The translations under genes were made by a program, and so were the position numbers. From contig NZ_JBBYXL010000010.1 of assembly GCF_039655865.1 (NCBI RefSeq), forward strand, positions 124,001-188,000: 64,000 nt of DNA, given 5' to 3'. Origin of the DNA: Prosthecobacter sp. SYSU 5D2. Its GTDB lineage: Bacteria > Verrucomicrobiota > Verrucomicrobiia > Verrucomicrobiales > Verrucomicrobiaceae. The notes under the pieces are model-generated. The model made no database searches. It saw nothing but the letters and a program-made list of their open reading frames with translations, and was not told where the DNA came from. Below, one piece after another: positions 17,682 to 27,468 of the stretch (position 1 is the first letter of the stretch; each line of letters opens with the position of its first letter).

Positions 17682-20600
17682 CTACCCCGCCCTCCCCTGC
17701 CGCGCATAGAAGCGCTGGTAGAGGAAGGAGGCACCGAGGGCGATGAGGGCGACGACGATGAGGGCGGCGATGCGGTAGATGCTTTCGATGTTGGCAAGAT
17801 CGTGGAGGAAGAGCTTCAGCAGGGTGATGCCCATGAGGGCGATGCCGGCATAGCGGGCACCTTTGGCATCCAGGCGGAAGCCGATGATGAGCAGGCTGAG
17901 AGCAAAGAGAGCCCAGGCGATGCTGAAGGTCATGCTGCGGGCGAAGTCGCCGCCCCAGCGGGTGGAAATGAAGCGCTCGCCGACGGGAGTGAAATAATCG
18001 GCGATCTCGATGTTAACGAGGAGGAAGAGCAGGATGCCACCGAAGCTCCAGAGCCAGGCGCGCAGGTTGATTTCGCCCAGGCGGTCACGCGGCGGGGCCA
18101 GCCACCAGGCGGCGGCGAACATGGCCATGGCGGTGATGCCATAGGCATAAAGAAACCAGTTCCAGACGGGGGGGCCGCTGCGCTCGTGATACTCCAGCAC
18201 CAGAGGGTTCAGCGACAGGCGGACAAAGGCGGCGGTGAGCAGGCCCAGGCCCACCCGGCGGAGGCCGCTGTGCGGGACGCGGGTGAAGAGCCAGCACAGC
18301 GCGGCTCCTTCCAAGGCCCAGCCGAGGGTCAGCCACTGGCGGTCAAACTGGACCGGAAAGATGAGCGTGATGAAGGCCAGGGCCACGCCCCCGAACCAGG
18401 CAAGCTGCGTGTTGCGCACCAGCCGGTGGATGAGGCTGTCCGCAGGCAGGGGCATTTTAATGACGGCATAGAGCGAGGCCAGCGGCGGCAGGGCCAGCAG
18501 GGCAGGCACCCAGCCCATGCGGTTCTCCATCATGGGCAGGGTATCGCAGACCCAGTAGATGAGCAGCCCTTGCAAAAGCCAGGTGCTGGCGGAGACGACC
18601 CACGGCAGGGCCACTTCTTGAAAGCGTGATTTCCAGACAAAGGGATAGCTGGCGAAGAGGGAGGCGATGCCCAGAAACCACCCGAGTGCCATCCAGGGGC
18701 GGTCAGGGTGGAAGTGCAGGTCCATCCAGACATGCTGCAGCAGCCACATGCAGATGAGCGCGGCCAGGCCGAGCGCGGGCAGAAGTGACAGGCGCATGAG
18801 GACCAGCAGGCCTAACGACAAGAGTACGCCAAGGGTGAAGACCGGGGTGGGGTTGACCAGGTTCAGCCGGTAGGTGGCGATGATGAGCAGGATGAATGGC
18901 AGGCTGGCGGAGGCCATGGGGAGCTGGCCTTCCAGGCTGGTCAGCCATTGAGTGCCGCTGGGTTTTTCACCGCCCTGGCGCAAGCGCACTCGGGCGGAAA
19001 GCACGGCTCCGGCAGCGGCAAACACCAGGGCAAAGCCGCCCAGGGTAAACAGGAAGCACCACGGCCCGGCCAGCGGATCTAGCCGGAAAAGCCAGAAGCC
19101 CATGGCCAGGAGGGTGACGCAGAGGGCCAGCAATACTGGGGCCAGCGCGAAGGTGACCGCCGCCACCGCAATGGTCATGAGGTTTAGCAGCAGGACGGTC
19201 GGCCAGATGAGCCAGGGCACCGTCGGCAGGGCAAACATGGGCGCGATAACCAACAACACCGCGACGGGGCCGAGCCAGATACCATGCTTCTGCGCCTGCA
19301 TCGTCTCTGGTTTCTTGCGCATGGCCAACAGGGCAAAACCGGTGTGCATGAGACCAAAGACCAGGTAACTGACCAAGGCGGGGATCAACGTCGCATCCGT
19401 GAGGCGAAGGGAGCTCCACACGGCCAGATGCACAAAGCTGAGCAAGGCGGCCACCCATTGTGCCAGGGCCACCCGTGGCTGCGTCCAGATCTGCAAGAGC
19501 ACGGCGAGATTGATGGCAAACAAAAAGCCGTTCAAGACCAAAGGCCGCGAGGTGATGTAATCATGATTCAGGAATACAAAGGCCACGACGAAACTCCACG
19601 CCGCGAGCGCCAGCCCGCCATACGCCGGATACAGCGAGGCGTTTTCTTTTGAAGCCAGGCTACTGCGATCCTGCGGCCGGTGCAGCCACCAGGTGGCTGT
19701 GGCGAACAGGGCCGGGAAGAAGACATGCACGGTGACCGGGATCCAGATTTTCGCGCCCAGGTGGTATTCACCCCGGTGGAACCATTCGGCAAACCAGCCC
19801 GCCTCCAGCAGCAGCGTACCAGCGGCTCCGCAGGCGATGAGGTAAAACCAGCCACGCTTTTTGGCCACCGCCATCAGCCCCAGGTCAATGAGCAGCACAT
19901 AACCAAACAGGCCTAACGGATTGTCTGTTCCGGTATTGACAAAGATGGGCGTGAGGAAACCTCCGGCCATGCCCAGCACGGCGATAACGGGGGCCTCCAT
20001 CCTCACGGCCAGTACAAAGGCACCGGCCGTGATCAGCGACATGTAAATGAACGTGCTCAGCGTGCCAAAGGCCGGGAAGTGATACAGCTCATGCGCGGCA
20101 TAGGTGACGCCATAAAGAATGAGCACGCCCGTGGCCGCCAGGGTCTGCGCCAGCACCGCATAGTCTTTGCTGCGGCGCATGACGATGCCTGTAGTGACCA
20201 GGCTGCCGCCGATGATAAAACCAATGATTGTCCGCAAAGCAGGCGAGATGAGATTGCGCTCAAAGGCATACTTCACAAAAAAGACGATGCCCAAAAACAG
20301 CGCCAGCCCTCCGATCCAGGCGAAGAGCTTGACGCCCAGGAACTGCTCCAGCGAGATCTCCGGTCTGGCAATGACAGCCGGTTTGATGACGGGTGCGGGT
20401 TTAGGCGGCAGTGGCTCAGGGGAATTGTCCGCAGGCGGTGGCAGAGGCGGTTCTTCGATCTTTTGAAAAACCGGGAGCGGCGGGGGTAAAGGAGGCTGGG
20501 GGACAAAGACGGGCGCTTCTACACGAGGCAAGAGAGGTTCAGGTGCTGCCAGGACCGGGAGCGGCGGCTCTTCCACCGGCAGGGTGGGACGGTGGGAGAT

Positions 20601-20762
20601 TTCTTTCTGAAGCTGGGCCATCTGAAGGCGCAACTTTTCCATCTCTTCGCGCAGGTCCGAGGCTTCCTTGCGTGCCGCAGAGGCTTGAAACCAGGCGATG
20701 CCCGGGCTGGCCAAAAAGTAAAAAAGCACTCCGAGGCCCAGGAGAAAACCGAGAATTTCCAT
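17682..20762 (-). CDS. DUF2339 polytopic membrane protein
   Basis: 1026 residues. One N-terminal helix is followed by a short coiled coil (about 22-58) and a Pro-rich linker (about 60-135) in which PPLP-type motifs recur. More than 20 predicted membrane helices follow to the C-terminus, starting LEQFLGVKLFAWIGGLALFL. This matches the DUF2339 family of unknown function. It converges with the TauE/SafE gene with only 10 bases between the stops. Confidence 0.87.
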   Translation of the reverse strand: MEILGFLLGLGVLFYFLASPGIAWFQASAARKEASDLREEMEKLRLQMAQLQKEISHRPTLPVEEPPLPVLAAPEPLLPRVEAPVFVPQPPLPPPLPVFQKIEEPPLPPPADNSPEPLPPKPAPVIKPAVIARPEISLEQFLGVKLFAWIGGLALFLGIVFFVKYAFERNLISPALRTIIGFIIGGSLVTTGIVMRRSKDYAVLAQTLAATGVLILYGVTYAAHELYHFPAFGTLSTFIYMSLITAGAFVLAVRMEAPVIAVLGMAGGFLTPIFVNTGTDNPLGLFGYVLLIDLGLMAVAKKRGWFYLIACGAAGTLLLEAGWFAEWFHRGEYHLGAKIWIPVTVHVFFPALFATATWWLHRPQDRSSLASKENASLYPAYGGLALAAWSFVVAFVFLNHDYITSRPLVLNGFLFAINLAVLLQIWTQPRVALAQWVAALLSFVHLAVWSSLRLTDATLIPALVSYLVFGLMHTGFALLAMRKKPETMQAQKHGIWLGPVAVLLVIAPMFALPTVPWLIWPTVLLLNLMTIAVAAVTFALAPVLLALCVTLLAMGFWLFRLDPLAGPWCFLFTLGGFALVFAAAGAVLSARVRLRQGGEKPSGTQWLTSLEGQLPMASASLPFILLIIATYRLNLVNPTPVFTLGVLLSLGLLVLMRLSLLPALGLAALICMWLLQHVWMDLHFHPDRPWMALGWFLGIASLFASYPFVWKSRFQEVALPWVVSASTWLLQGLLIYWVCDTLPMMENRMGWVPALLALPPLASLYAVIKMPLPADSLIHRLVRNTQLAWFGGVALAFITLIFPVQFDRQWLTLGWALEGAALCWLFTRVPHSGLRRVGLGLLTAAFVRLSLNPLVLEYHERSGPPVWNWFLYAYGITAMAMFAAAWWLAPPRDRLGEINLRAWLWSFGGILLFLLVNIEIADYFTPVGERFISTRWGGDFARSMTFSIAWALFALSLLIIGFRLDAKGARYAGIALMGITLLKLFLHDLANIESIYRIAALIVVALIALGASFLYQRFYARQGRAG

Positions 20763-20811
20763 GGCCCATCTTCACCGAGGCGAAGGCAATGTGCGACAAG
20801 GAAATCAACGC

Positions 20812-20840
20812 AAAAAGGCCGCCTCCCGAAGGAGACGGCC
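20812..20840 (-). terminator. Rho-independent terminator of the DUF3494 autotransporter
   Basis: On the minus strand, GGCCGTCTCC, loop TTCG and GGAGGCGGCC (one G-T pair) are followed by TTTTTG. The stable C(UUCG)G loop sits 33 bases past the stop codon. Confidence 0.88.
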
Positions 20841-20872
20841 CATAGATTTGGATGCCTTTCGAGGCGGTCAGC

Positions 20873-23800
20873 TTAGAAGCTGATGCGCATGCCGAGCGTC
20901 ACGTTGTGGGAAGAGTAGTTCTCACGTCCGACCTGGCCGGAATAAAAGGTATAGGCGCTCACCGAAGGGGTGAACTGCACATTGAAACCTGCGGTGATGA
21001 GGGCGCTGTCGCGACCGATCTCGGGACCGTCCACACTGAAGACCGGGCCGGGGCCGGAGGCGAAGGAGGAGTCCATGGACTGGGTGCTGTCCATAAATTC
21101 GTGCTGCCAGGTGATGCGGGCCATCGGAGTGACACGCACGCCGCCCACCAGGGTGGTATAGCTGATGCGCGCACCCAGGTTGGACCGGAGGGATTCCTGA
21201 TGCTGGTCAGGATAACGCAGAGGTGTCAGCGAACCGGATTCGGTGAAGCTGTCCAGGCTGACCCGGGTATAGGCCAGGGAAGCGACGGGGCCGTAGCTCC
21301 AGTTGCCTGAGCGGATGTTATACCCGCCGTTGAGGAGGGCGCTCATTTCCAGACCGTTGGTGCTGCCTTTGGCGCGGCCGAGGAGGGCTTCGCGCTCGGT
21401 ATCGTATTCGTTATACGCCAGGCCCAGGAGACCATCCAGATAGAAACCGCCGCCAAAGACGGTCGCATAGACAGCGCCGCGATAACTTTCGGTATCAATG
21501 CTGCCGCCATTGATGAGACTGGCATCTGAATCGGCATAACCGCCGGTGATGCCGATGGCAAAGTTTTCATTCACCAGGTAATCCGCGCCCATCATGGCAC
21601 CGATCATGTTGAAGTCATAACCGCTGGCGTTGGAGGTGCCGTTCACATTGGCACCGCCGCCGAGACCTTCCACAAACAGATTCCAGCGACCTTCCTGGGA
21701 CGCAGGGGCGGCTTCCGGGGCGGTGTCCACCACGCCTTTGCCACCTGTGGCAGATGCGATGCTCTGGTCCTGGGCATCTACCTCGCCACCGGCGCGGCGA
21801 GCACCGAAGCGCACCTGCTCCAGATGCTGCTGGATGCGGGAAGCCTGGATCTCGGCTGCATGGAAACCCATCTGGAAAATGGCTGTCAGCTCATCTGGAG
21901 CGATCAGGTCATAGAGACCTGGCAGGCTGGCCAGAGGCTGTGCATTGAGGTAAGTCAGTGCGCCATCCAGATCTCCCGGATTCACGGCCTGGTAACCGTC
22001 CAGACCTTCGCCGACGGAGTCCTGGTTGGGGGTGAGACCTGGAGGGGAAGTGTAGGAGTCGCGAACCCAGGTGACATACGCGTTGTTGGCGTCATAAGTG
22101 ATCGTGGGATAAAGCAGAGTCTGGCCTTGGGCGTAATTGATGACGCGGTCAAACTGGGCGTTATAAAACTGCGCTTCAGGCAGGTTGGAGGCGAATTCGC
22201 CGGTCCGGCCGCCGACAGTCTGGACGATGGTCTGCATGTCGCCAGCAGAAGTGCCTGCACGGGCTCCATTCGGCACATAGTTGCCGCTGGTATTGTAAAG
22301 GAAGACGGTGCCGCCGGTCAGGGTGGCGATGCCGCCCGTGTTGTATTGGGTATAGGAACCTGGGGTGGTGCCTTGCAGATGCAGGCCGATTTCGCCACCG
22401 CTCTGGGTATAACCGCCGACGTTAATCTGAAGGACCTGGCCGTTCAGCGTATCCACATAACCCTGCTGGATGTCCAGTGTGCCGGTGCCGTAAGGGGTGC
22501 CTGAAATGGCGGAGGGATTCCCCGCCAGGACAATGCCGGTGGTATTGATGATGCTGCCGCCGCTGAAGGTGTTCGTGCCTTCGAAAACGGTCGTGCCAGG
22601 GCTGATGACAAGCATGCTGCCCGTGCCGCTGATGACGCTGGTGGAGGCCTGGGAATTGCTGCCAGGGGCGATCCAGTGGAGTTCTCCATTGTTTACCACG
22701 TCGTTGGCCCAGTTGCCGCCGTCAATGAGGCTGAGGTGAAGTTCAGCTCCGGCATCAATGGTCACGTTTGAGAGAGCGTTGATGGAGCCGGAGGTGCCGT
22801 CGCCGATCTGCAAAATCCCGTCCGAAACCAGGGTGGTGCCGGTATAGGTATTGGTGCCCAAAAGCACCGTGGTGCCTGTGCCGCTCTGTTCCAGAGCGCC
22901 TGCACCGCTGATCACGCTTGTAGATGCCTGGGTGTTGACCCCTGCGGCGATCCATTCCACGGTGCCAGTATTGGCCACCTGATTGCTGAGGATGCCACCG
23001 TTCACGAGATTGATGAGCAGAGTCGCGCCCAGATCCACTGAAACAGGCGAAGTGGCAAGAATGCTGCCGGTGAGGCCATTGCCCAGCTGCAGGGTGCCTG
23101 CGGAAACGTTGGTTGGGCCGGTATAAATGTTTTCCCCGGTGAGGGTGAGCAAGCCCGTGCCTGCCTTGGTGAGACCGATGCCGCCACCGATGACACCGCT
23201 GACGAGCATGCCGTCATCATTGTTCACCGTGATGGTCTGGGAAGTGCCAGCCAGGGTCAGATTGGAGGCAATGGTGAGCAGTCCGGCTCCGTCGTTGACC
23301 CGGATGCCTGTGATGAGACCGGCCCCGTTGATGGTCAGGGTATTCGGCCCGGAGATGCTGACGGCGACATTGTCATTGATGATCAGACTGGCGATCTCCT
23401 GATTCTTGTCCAGGAGGGTATCCTGGTTCACCGGGACCACACCGGTCACGGAAAAGATGACGTTGGCCCCTGCGGCGGCGAGGTTGGCATTCACTGCGCC
23501 CGTGGTGTCTGGGGACCAGTTGGTGCCGGACCAGAGGTTGCCTCCGGGACCCACGTCTCCCTTCCAATAGGTACCCGTGACCGGGTCCAGAGCGGCAGCC
23601 GCCCCATTGTTGACGATTGCGCTGTCCAGGGTGACGGCTCCGTTAATGGCCAGTGCCCTGCCGTTGGAGATCCCGGCCCCGGTGGCGAGGGTGATGCTCT
23701 GATCCGCCAGAATGTTGCCATAAAAGTCGGTCCCAATGCCCAGGGTGGCGGAAGTGCCAATCTGCCAGAAGACGTTGGGTGACAGGCCCAGGCCAAGAAA

Positions 23801-24355
23801 GTCCACGGCAGAGAAATCCGCCGTGGTCAGGGTGGAGCCGATGAGAAAGTGAAAGGTCTGGTTGGCCAGGCCGCCGGGGTCCAGGGTCAGGATACCGGTG
23901 AGCTGGGCGGAGGTATCAAAGTGGTAAACGCCGGGAGAGAGAGTCATGCCGCCGAGGTCCGAGCCCGTCAGGTCAGTATAAATCAACTGGCCCGCGATCA
24001 AATTATAGGCGGTCACAGTATCCGCATGGGCGGCGACTGCCGGGCCGTCGCTGCCGGTGTAAAGAGTGCCGGTGAGGCTTCCTGGAGGAAAACCCGTGAT
24101 GGCGGAGCCAGGGCTGACGCCGAGATCGCCGGTGATGAGAGTGGGTCCGGTATTGGTCACGGTGGATCCACCGAGCACGGCGAAATCTGCGGCAGCGCCG
24201 AGGGACTGTCCGTGAGCGGCGGGGGCAAAGAAAGCGAATCCGCCTGCCAGGAGGCATAAACTGCCACAGGCTTGTTTGAATAGCCCTTTAAAATTCGCGG
24301 CTGAGAAGCGCGAACCGAACCCGGGGCGGCTTGGTTTATGGATAATTAGTTTCAT
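20873..24355 (-). CDS. Autotransporter with N-terminal DUF3494 (ice-binding-like) domain
   Basis: 1160 residues. An extended signal peptide (about 1-50, ending AAHG) is followed by a DUF3494 domain (about 52-245: AADFAVLGGSTVTNTGPT, LSPGVYHF, NVFWQIGTSATLG), the fold of many bacterial ice-binding proteins. Next come PATR-like strand repeats (about 330-700; TGENIYTGPTNVSAGTLQLG, TNTYTGTTLVSDGILQIG) forming a predicted beta-helix, and a C-terminal 12-strand barrel (about 890-1160) ending in ...TLGMRISF with the terminal Phe needed for outer-membrane insertion. DUF3494 proteins bind ice or act as surface adhesins; which applies here is unknown. It is paralogous to the next autotransporter. Confidence 0.92.
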   Translation of the reverse strand: MKLIIHKPSRPGFGSRFSAANFKGLFKQACGSLCLLAGGFAFFAPAAHGQSLGAAADFAVLGGSTVTNTGPTLITGDLGVSPGSAITGFPPGSLTGTLYTGSDGPAVAAHADTVTAYNLIAGQLIYTDLTGSDLGGMTLSPGVYHFDTSAQLTGILTLDPGGLANQTFHFLIGSTLTTADFSAVDFLGLGLSPNVFWQIGTSATLGIGTDFYGNILADQSITLATGAGISNGRALAINGAVTLDSAIVNNGAAAALDPVTGTYWKGDVGPGGNLWSGTNWSPDTTGAVNANLAAAGANVIFSVTGVVPVNQDTLLDKNQEIASLIINDNVAVSISGPNTLTINGAGLITGIRVNDGAGLLTIASNLTLAGTSQTITVNNDDGMLVSGVIGGGIGLTKAGTGLLTLTGENIYTGPTNVSAGTLQLGNGLTGSILATSPVSVDLGATLLINLVNGGILSNQVANTGTVEWIAAGVNTQASTSVISGAGALEQSGTGTTVLLGTNTYTGTTLVSDGILQIGDGTSGSINALSNVTIDAGAELHLSLIDGGNWANDVVNNGELHWIAPGSNSQASTSVISGTGSMLVISPGTTVFEGTNTFSGGSIINTTGIVLAGNPSAISGTPYGTGTLDIQQGYVDTLNGQVLQINVGGYTQSGGEIGLHLQGTTPGSYTQYNTGGIATLTGGTVFLYNTSGNYVPNGARAGTSAGDMQTIVQTVGGRTGEFASNLPEAQFYNAQFDRVINYAQGQTLLYPTITYDANNAYVTWVRDSYTSPPGLTPNQDSVGEGLDGYQAVNPGDLDGALTYLNAQPLASLPGLYDLIAPDELTAIFQMGFHAAEIQASRIQQHLEQVRFGARRAGGEVDAQDQSIASATGGKGVVDTAPEAAPASQEGRWNLFVEGLGGGANVNGTSNASGYDFNMIGAMMGADYLVNENFAIGITGGYADSDASLINGGSIDTESYRGAVYATVFGGGFYLDGLLGLAYNEYDTEREALLGRAKGSTNGLEMSALLNGGYNIRSGNWSYGPVASLAYTRVSLDSFTESGSLTPLRYPDQHQESLRSNLGARISYTTLVGGVRVTPMARITWQHEFMDSTQSMDSSFASGPGPVFSVDGPEIGRDSALITAGFNVQFTPSVSAYTFYSGQVGRENYSSHNVTLGMRISF

Positions 24356-24382
24356 TATGGTAATTCTTTCTTTTTTCGTAAA

Positions 24383-24411
24383 ATTATAATCTGGCCCATT
24401 AACGGTTAATG
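24383..24411 (-). promoter_or_regulatory. Candidate promoter and palindromic operator of the DUF3494 autotransporter
   Basis: On the minus strand a perfect -10 (TATAAT, 24388-24383) lies 27 bases before the ATG. Eight bases upstream of it is the 15-base palindrome CATTAACCGTTAATG (24397-24411; 7-base arms around one centre base), in the position where a repressor would block the -35. The surroundings are unusually AT-rich. Hand-found. Confidence 0.4.
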
Positions 24412-24556
24412 AAATTAATTGTCAATGAGTAATGCCCCTAAATTGAAAATATATATTTCGTTAACGCATCAATCAGACGGCTTTCTGGAGATTAAATTCA
24501 CTCGTCTTAATTCATTGTATATGAATGTTTTATGACTCTTTCAGAAATGAGCCCCA

Positions 24557-24587
24557 TAAAAAGGCCGCCTCCCGAAGGAGGCGGCCA
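24557..24587 (-). terminator. Rho-independent terminator of the second autotransporter
   Basis: On the minus strand, GGCCGCCTCC, loop TTCG and GGAGGCGGCC form a perfect 10-base-pair stem followed by TTTTTAT, 32 bases past the stop. It is nearly identical to the terminator at 20812-20840. Confidence 0.9.
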
Positions 24588-24618
24588 GATGGATTTTGTG
24601 CCGTTCAGGACGTTCAGA

Positions 24619-27468
24619 TCAGAAGCTGATGCGCACGCCGAGGGTCACGTTGTGGGAGTCGTAGTTTGTCCGGCCGAGCTGGCCTGTATAGAAGGCATAG
24701 GCGGCGACGGAAGGATTGAACTGAACGGTCAGACCCGCTGTGACGAGGGCGCTGTCGCGGCCCATTTCAGGACCGTCCACGGTAAAGACCGGACCAGGGC
24801 CGGAGGCGAAGGAGGAGTCAATGGACTGGGTGGCGTCCATGAACTCATGCTGCCAGGTGACGCGGGCGGACGGGATGATGCGCGCGCGGCCGGCAGGGAT
24901 TGAATAACTGATACGGGCACCGAGATTGGTGCGGAAGGATTCCTGCTCCTGGTCGCTGTAGCTCAGCGGGGTGAGGGAGCCGGATTCCGTGAAGCCGTCC
25001 AGATCCACCCGTGTATAAGCCACGGAGGCCACCGGACCGAAGGTCAGGTTGCCTGCGCGGAAGTCATAGCCCGTGTTCAGCATGGTGGTAAATTCCAGGC
25101 CGTTCGTATCGCCGGTCGCGCGGCCCAGGAGGGCCAGGCGGTCGGTGTCATACGAGTTATAGGCCAGGCCCACAAGGCCGTCGAGGTAGAAGCCGCCCTT
25201 GAAGAAGGTGCCATAGATGGCAGCGCGATAGCTGTCGGTCTCAATGCTGCCGCCGTTGATGAGGCTGGCATCGCTGTTGAGGTATCCACCGGTGAGGCCG
25301 ATGGCGAAGCTCTCATTGACCAGGTAGTCCACCCCCATCATGGCTCCGTACATGTCGAAGTCATAACCTGTTGCGTTGGAGGTGCTGCCGACGTCGGCAT
25401 TGCCGCCCAGACCTTCGATGAACATGTTCCAGCGGCCTTCGGGGCTTTCCACTGCGGGAGCGGGATCTTCAACGTGCTTGCCACCGGCGGAAGCCTGGAT
25501 GCTGTGGCTCTCTTTGTCACCCATGGGGCGGCGGGCGTTGTTACGCACGTATTCCAGATGCTGGACGATGCTGGCGGCCTGCATTTCAGAAGCATGAAAA
25601 CCCATCTGGAAGATGCCGGTGAGCTCTTCTGGAGCGATGAGGTCATACAGGCCGGCCAGGGTACCGATGGCCTGGGCATTGAGGAAGGTCAGGGCACCGC
25701 CGGCATTGCCTGCGTTCAGTAAGGCAAAACCGTCCAGACCGCCGGCCACGGAGCGCTGGTTGCGCGTGAGGCCGGGAACGGACTGATAGGAATCCCGCAC
25801 CCAGGTGACATTGGCGTCGTTCACATCATAGGTGATGGTGGGATAGAGGAGGGTCTGGCCCTGGGCATACACGAAGGTCTGGTCGAACTCGGTGTTATAG
25901 ATCGTCGCAACCGGAGTATTGGAGGCAAATTCACCCACCAGACCACCGGTGGTCTGGACGATGGTCTGCATGTCTCCGGTCGGATTGCCCGCCCAGGCGC
26001 CTTCGGGGACGTAGGTGCCCGTTTCGTCATACAGGCTGACGATGCCACCACTCAGGGCGGCGGAACCGGTCACGTTATACTGTGTATAGGTCCCTGGCAG
26101 GGTGCCGAGAAGGCTGATGGCGATCTCGCCTCCACTTTGAACATATCCGCCGACATTGATCTGGAGGACCTGGCCGCCTACCGTATCCACAAGGCCCTGC
26201 TGGATTTCCAGAGTGCCAGTGCCGAAGGCGGTGGAGGTCAGGAAGGGGCTGCTTACCAGGACAGTGCCGGGGGTATTGATGAGGGTACCGCCGGAGAAGG
26301 TGTTGTTTGCCTCAAGCGTGGTGGTGCCGATGCTGGTGATTTCCATGCTGCCGGTGCCGCTGATGACGCTGGTGGCGTCCTGGGTATTGTCCACAGGGGA
26401 GATCCAGTGGAGTTCGCCATTGTTGGTCACGTCATTTTCCCAGATCCCGCTGTCGGCGAGGCTGATGTGCAGTTCACCTGCGGCACCAATGGTCACGTCT
26501 GAGAGAGCGCTGATGGAGCCGGATGTGCCGTCACCGATCTGCAAAATACCGTCCGAAACCAGGGTGGTGCCGGTATAGGTATTCTCACCCAAAAGCACCG
26601 TGGTGCCTGTGCCGCTCTGCTCCAGAGCACCTGCGCCGCTGATGACGCTGGTGGAGGCCTGGGTGTTGGTCCCTGCGGCGATCCATTCCACCGTGCCTGC
26701 ATTGGCCACCTGGTTGCTCCAGACGGTGCCGTCAGCCAGATTGATCTGGAGGGTGGTCCCTGCGGTCACTGTCACGTCTGAGAGTGCATTGAGGGAACCG
26801 GTGGTGCCGTTTCCGACCTGAAGCACCCCTTCGTTGATGACCGTCGCGCCAGTATAGACGTTGGCGCCGGTCAGGATCAGCTCACCGGTCCCATCCTTGA
26901 TGAGGCCGATGGTGCCGGAGATTTCCCCGGAGATGTTCAGGCCGCCAAGGTTGTCCACAATGATGGTGTTGGATAAGCCATCCAGGACGACATCGCTGAG
27001 GATGGCGACCGGCCCTGCGAGCAGCCCGACATTGATGGCGGTAGCCGCATTGCCGTCGATGGTCAGCGTCCAGTCAGAAATGCTGGCGACTGCCGGGTCA
27101 TTAATGGTTAGGCTGTTGACCGTCTGATTGGCACCCAGGATGGTATTAACCTGATTCGCGGGGTCAATAATGGTCGAAAAGATGACGTCAGAGTTTGGTG
27201 CCAAGGGGCCATTTGCGGCCACCCCGGTGATATCAGTCGTCCAGTTGTCACCGGCCCAGGAACTGTTGCCAGCCGCACCGTCCCAATAATAAGTAGCCTG
27301 CGCCGCAGCCGGGGTGTGAAGGAGGGTCAGTCCGGCAGCGCCCAGGAAAAGACTGCAGCAGGCGGATTTGACAGCAGCCCTGCAGGATCTGGTGATCGTA
27401 TCTAGAGAGGAGGTCTTGCGACCTCTCTTTTTTGTTCCGGCGGGTGTTTGGCTTCTGGATCTTTTCAT
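24619..27468 (-). CDS. PATR-repeat autotransporter
   Basis: 949 residues. A long Arg/Lys-rich signal peptide (about 1-57, ending PAAAQ) leads into a beta-helical passenger starting YYWDGAAGNSSWAGDNWTTD, a typical first strand of PATR autotransporters, with repeats such as GANVYTGATVINEGVLQVG and ENTYTGTTLVSDGILQIG. The C-terminal barrel (about 680-949) ends ...TLGVRISF. No catalytic motif is visible in the passenger, so an adhesin or surface-coat role is likely (family inference). Over most of its length it parallels the DUF3494 autotransporter downstream, but it has no DUF3494 domain. Confidence 0.92.
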   Translation of the reverse strand: MKRSRSQTPAGTKKRGRKTSSLDTITRSCRAAVKSACCSLFLGAAGLTLLHTPAAAQATYYWDGAAGNSSWAGDNWTTDITGVAANGPLAPNSDVIFSTIIDPANQVNTILGANQTVNSLTINDPAVASISDWTLTIDGNAATAINVGLLAGPVAILSDVVLDGLSNTIIVDNLGGLNISGEISGTIGLIKDGTGELILTGANVYTGATVINEGVLQVGNGTTGSLNALSDVTVTAGTTLQINLADGTVWSNQVANAGTVEWIAAGTNTQASTSVISGAGALEQSGTGTTVLLGENTYTGTTLVSDGILQIGDGTSGSISALSDVTIGAAGELHISLADSGIWENDVTNNGELHWISPVDNTQDATSVISGTGSMEITSIGTTTLEANNTFSGGTLINTPGTVLVSSPFLTSTAFGTGTLEIQQGLVDTVGGQVLQINVGGYVQSGGEIAISLLGTLPGTYTQYNVTGSAALSGGIVSLYDETGTYVPEGAWAGNPTGDMQTIVQTTGGLVGEFASNTPVATIYNTEFDQTFVYAQGQTLLYPTITYDVNDANVTWVRDSYQSVPGLTRNQRSVAGGLDGFALLNAGNAGGALTFLNAQAIGTLAGLYDLIAPEELTGIFQMGFHASEMQAASIVQHLEYVRNNARRPMGDKESHSIQASAGGKHVEDPAPAVESPEGRWNMFIEGLGGNADVGSTSNATGYDFDMYGAMMGVDYLVNESFAIGLTGGYLNSDASLINGGSIETDSYRAAIYGTFFKGGFYLDGLVGLAYNSYDTDRLALLGRATGDTNGLEFTTMLNTGYDFRAGNLTFGPVASVAYTRVDLDGFTESGSLTPLSYSDQEQESFRTNLGARISYSIPAGRARIIPSARVTWQHEFMDATQSIDSSFASGPGPVFTVDGPEMGRDSALVTAGLTVQFNPSVAAYAFYTGQLGRTNYDSHNVTLGVRISF

